From Candidatus Stahliibacteriota bacterium (lineage in GTDB: Bacteria > Hydrothermota > Tepidihabitantia > SM23-42), in the NCBI GenBank assembly GCA_030609135.1, contig JAUWCU010000009.1, positions 1 through 35,073 on the forward strand: 35,073 nt of DNA, in the 5' to 3' direction. Position 1 is the first letter of the stretch. The number at the start of each line of letters is the position of its first letter. Below the pieces are notes generated by a model. The model ran no database searches, was not told where the DNA came from, and saw only the letters and a list, made by a program, of their open reading frames with translations. The translations under genes were made by a program, and so were the position numbers. Shown here one piece after another: positions 33,140 to 35,073 of the stretch.

Positions 33140-33212
33140 AACCCTCACCCCGTATCAGGTACGGGGCAGGCTCTTTATCCTCTCCCCTAAAGGGAGAGGA
33201 AATTGGAGGGTT
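33140..33212. repeat. Palindromic repeat with AACCCTC...GAGGGTT ends
   Basis: Inverted ends plus inner hairpins CCCCGTATCAGGTACGGGG and TCCTCTCCCCTAAAGGGAGAGGA-like arms (shown in part). It lies between the promoter and the tRNA-Arg 5' end. A common type of dispersed bacterial palindrome. Confidence 0.6.
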
Positions 33213-33215
33213 GAC

Positions 33216-33259
33216 GCGCCCGTGGCTCAATTGGATAGAGCAGCGGACTACGGATCCGA
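33216..33259 (+). pseudogene. tRNA-Arg 5' half (anticodon ACG)
   Basis: GCGCCCG acceptor strand, TG, D-arm GCTC-AATTGGATA-GAGC, A26, anticodon stem GCGGA, loop CTACGGA (anticodon ACG) and TCCG of the 3' stem strand. After that the sequence diverges: no variable loop, T-arm (GTTCGAAT) or matching acceptor strand follows within the window. It is therefore a broken tRNA gene, an attachment-site half, or an assembly join. Confidence 0.75.
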
Positions 33260-33438
33260 AACAACACATTTTGCATGCTCCCATGATTTCGACGGAAATA
33301 AGGCAAAGCAAAGAGGTGCAAGGCTTCGCACTATTCTGACCTTTACGAAATTTTCTGAACGATACCATATTTTCCGACAAAAAAAGACACAAAAAAAGCA
33401 CACTCGTGTTAGCCGGTGTGTTAAGATAGACTTCCATG

Positions 33439-33467
33439 AAGGGTCGGCAACAACCTGCCGACCCCTT
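33439..33467. terminator. Strong GC hairpin upstream of the 348-aa gene
   Basis: AAGGGTCGGCA and TGCCGACCCCTT pair over 11 bases with one bulged C around a loop of about six. No clean U-run follows, so it may be a terminator of the upstream transcript or a leader structure of the next gene, 41 bases on. Confidence 0.45.
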
Positions 33468-33507
33468 ATGGAGATTTATTTGCTAAAATAACAAAAGGAG
33501 GTCTAAA

Positions 33508-34554
33508 ATGAAAGTGTTCGACATATTTAAAAAGAAAAAAACTGAGGGTCAGGCAGAAGACGGACCTCAGTCAAAGAAAAAAACAAAGCCGTTTGTTGAT
33601 GAGACCGACCCAAGAGAAGAAATAGAGTCTGAACTAGAAGAACATTTAATATCCACTGAGGAAGTAAAGATGAAGTTATCTGATTTTGGTGATGTGTTTC
33701 CAGAAATTGAGATTGAGCCATTAACCCAGGATGATTTAATATTGTACATCACTGAACTCAAAAAGATTGATGGTCAAAGGAATTCGTTTTCAGTTAAAAT
33801 TGAACATCAGGAGGAGTGGTTTCCAGTAGACCGCGATCTACTTGAGACGTCTCTTGGACCGGGAACATTCTTTTTGAAATTGTACAAACGAGGCGAGAAA
33901 GACCCGAAGAAAAAATGGTTGTTTAACAAACAGTTTGTCTTTGGAGCAGAGGACACATCAGGGGATGTTGCTGGTATGGTTGAACACAAAGTTAATGAGG
34001 CAGTGAACCAGGAAACAGAAAAAACAGAGACTACATTGATGAAAGAAGAGATAATCAAACCGCACGAAAAGGTCAAAGAATTGGTTGATAGCAAAAGGAA
34101 AACTTTTGAACAGGAACTAATCTTTATGCTATTTAGGGACCTCAATAAATCAGGAAGGGGTGAGCTGAACGAAGCACTACTGAACTCAATTGCATCAGTT
34201 AAGACAGCTGAGATCACATCTGCAGCCGAAACCACGAAAGCTCAGATAAATGCCAATACTGCACGGGCAAGAATGAACGTGGAAATAGAGAAGGCAAAAC
34301 TGAATATCAAAGACGCACTTGGTGAACCGCCAAATGATCTCAAGGATAATCCAAAAGAATCAAAAGCAGGTCTTGGTGCTGTTGTTGACGGTGTTAATAA
34401 ATTCGTGAATGGAATGAACGCTTTCATGGATAACCTGACAACCATAATTGACAAGGCACAAGAAAAACAGAAGGGAAGACCAACTGGAGATGATATTCAG
34501 GACGCGGTTGATAAGATAGTTGCTGAAACGACGGGCATTGGTGAACAGAATTGA
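33508..34554 (+). CDS. Charged cytoplasmic protein of unknown function
   Basis: 348 residues; ATG preceded by AAAGGAGGT. Not recognised. Residues 1-50 are a Lys/Glu-rich disordered start (FKKKKTEGQAEDGPQSKKKT). Residues 65-150 look like a compact alpha/beta domain (DLILYITELKKI, EEWFPVDRDLLETSLGPGTF). Residues 160-290 are helical, with an Ala/Thr/Glu-rich stretch (SVKTAEITSAAETTKAQINA) likely to form a coiled coil. The tail (KFVNGMNAFMDNLTTIIDKA) is amphipathic. No signal or membrane helix. Its position right after a broken tRNA gene raises the possibility of a mobile-element gene. Confidence 0.8.
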   Translation: MKVFDIFKKKKTEGQAEDGPQSKKKTKPFVDETDPREEIESELEEHLISTEEVKMKLSDFGDVFPEIEIEPLTQDDLILYITELKKIDGQRNSFSVKIEHQEEWFPVDRDLLETSLGPGTFFLKLYKRGEKDPKKKWLFNKQFVFGAEDTSGDVAGMVEHKVNEAVNQETEKTETTLMKEEIIKPHEKVKELVDSKRKTFEQELIFMLFRDLNKSGRGELNEALLNSIASVKTAEITSAAETTKAQINANTARARMNVEIEKAKLNIKDALGEPPNDLKDNPKESKAGLGAVVDGVNKFVNGMNAFMDNLTTIIDKAQEKQKGRPTGDDIQDAVDKIVAETTGIGEQN

Positions 34555-34888
34555 AAGGTATATCTATTACCTCCGTGCGGGTCCACCGCAACTGATGGCA
34601 AGTGAAAATTCTGCACGCCATATGTTCTTAAGACTATTGTCCCGGAAGGCATAAATTTACTGAGTATACAGGAGTTTCAAGTGTTGAGTTCTACACATTC
34701 TGCTAATCACGAGTAGAACAATAAAACTATACGAGTAGAAAACGCCATATACGTTGATTCTAAGAGCCTTTTTATTTGTACAACTAATTATATTCAATAG
34801 TGAAATACCGTCCAATTGTGCTAATTCTACAAAGTTCTACATAGTATCTGTAGAACAGTTCAACCGCCAATCGGGCAAAAAAATAAAA
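34555..34888. other. Gene-free region with a cluster of GTAGAAC/GTTCTAC motifs
   Basis: No gene seen. GTTCTAC at 34688, GTAGAAC at 34713, GTAGAAA at 34735, ATTCTAC at 34824, GTTCTAC at 34834 and GTAGAAC at 34850. Two pairs form inverted repeats (34688/34713 and 34834/34850, the latter with a 9-base gap). Confidence 0.6.
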
Positions 34889-34924
34889 AAGGCTTGAGAC
34901 ACCATTTCTGACATCTCAAGCCTT
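34889..34924. terminator. Rho-independent terminator of the edge gene (possibly bidirectional)
   Basis: AAGGCTTGAGA (34889-34899) and TCTCAAGCCTT (34914-34924) are perfect 11-base arms around a 14-base loop. In the minus direction a run of T follows (complement of AAAAAAATAAAAAA), four bases after the stop of the next gene, so it terminates that gene. Confidence 0.8.
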
Positions 34925-34928
34925 AATT

Positions 34929-35072
34929 TTAGACTGGTTTTGTATGCTTTTTCTCAGGTGGCAGAACATTGTCTAACACTTTCGCTACTGGTTTATTCAA
35001 ACCGTAGTCAAGATCAATTACTACTTCATGCCAGAAACCTGTTTTTGTAACCTGGCAATAAAGCGTGAACAT
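34929..35072 (-). CDS. Short hypothetical protein at the window edge (possibly partial)
   Basis: On the minus strand an ATG at 35072 opens 47 codons: MFTLYCQVTKTGFWHEVVID, then LDYGLNKPVAKVLDNV and a Pro/Lys tail ending HTKPV. It is followed at once by a good terminator, which supports a real gene. It may start further out, beyond the window. No family recognised. Confidence 0.6.
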   Translation of the reverse strand: MFTLYCQVTKTGFWHEVVIDLDYGLNKPVAKVLDNVLPPEKKHTKPV

Positions 35073-35073
35073 A

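Noticed and set aside
33260-33440. Possible group I intron in the tRNA-Arg anticodon arm
   Set aside because: The break is after the anticodon stem, not in the loop, and no tRNA 3' half appears downstream within the window.
33222-33491. Open frame of 89 codons beginning MAQLDRAADYGSE
   Set aside because: Its first codons are the tRNA-Arg sequence read as protein, a well-known false gene pattern, and the rest shows no family or ribosome binding site.

Overview
The window looks like a chromosomal contig from an anaerobic, uncultured Gram-negative bacterium, plausibly of the WOR-3/Stahlbacteria type or a related FCB-like candidate phylum. That placement is inference. It rests on a four-subunit 2-oxoacid:ferredoxin oxidoreductase, a gingipain-like C25 peptidase remnant together with a PorV-like outer-membrane barrel, a DUF4159/DUF4175 pair, lipoproteins, and moderately AT-rich DNA. 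TGA is a normal stop here (YjbQ and DUF4175 genes both end in TGA).

Layout. 1-0.73 kb: tail of a metal/cobalamin-type ABC ATPase and a YjbQ protein. 0.77-7.75 kb: a repeat-rich accessory stretch with a truncated HicB, a TPR-GGDEF sensor, an XRE regulator, a P-domain lipoprotein, a clipped YgiT-type zinc-finger antitoxin, an unknown membrane-anchored protein, and about 1.1 kb of nested repeats. 7.75-12.15 kb: operon of DUF4159, DUF4175 and a TPR protein. 12.25-15.96 kb, minus strand: porG-porD-porA-porB plus a HAD phosphatase. 16.1-18.5 kb: repeats and a broken C25 peptidase. 18.5-26.15 kb: panC, topA, nfo, then an unknown barrel-sandwich/KOW-like protein, a PorV-like barrel, accA and a DUF4388/PATAN protein. 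26.16-31.74 kb, minus strand: GYD protein, ARPP-1-like lipoprotein, queF, a Na+/Ca2+ antiporter, and folK-deoxynucleoside kinase-panB. 31.85-32.92 kb: a RAYT (REP-associated tyrosine transposase) gene with 24-bp perfect terminal inverted repeats. 33.0-35.07 kb: a tRNA-Arg 5' half, an unknown charged protein, a cluster of GTAGAAC/GTTCTAC motifs and a short gene at the edge.

Two themes stand out. First, the intergenic DNA is a layered collection of small inverted-repeat elements. REPIN-like GTAG...CTAC double hairpins sit inside larger elements, and several units are bounded by inward-facing TGGGGTCA ends that match the start of the RAYT gene's own terminal repeats. One locus shows an element inserted in another repeat whose uninterrupted copies are also in the window. 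Another shows a 4-bp target duplication. One element clips the 3' end of the C25 gene. Second, at least seven genes have a TTGACA-like -35, a 16-17 bp spacer and a TATAAT-like -10 lying only 5-7 bases before the start codon with no ribosome binding site. This implies leaderless transcripts, while exported or operon-internal genes carry AAAGGAGG-type sites. This promoter logic also corrects several start codons.
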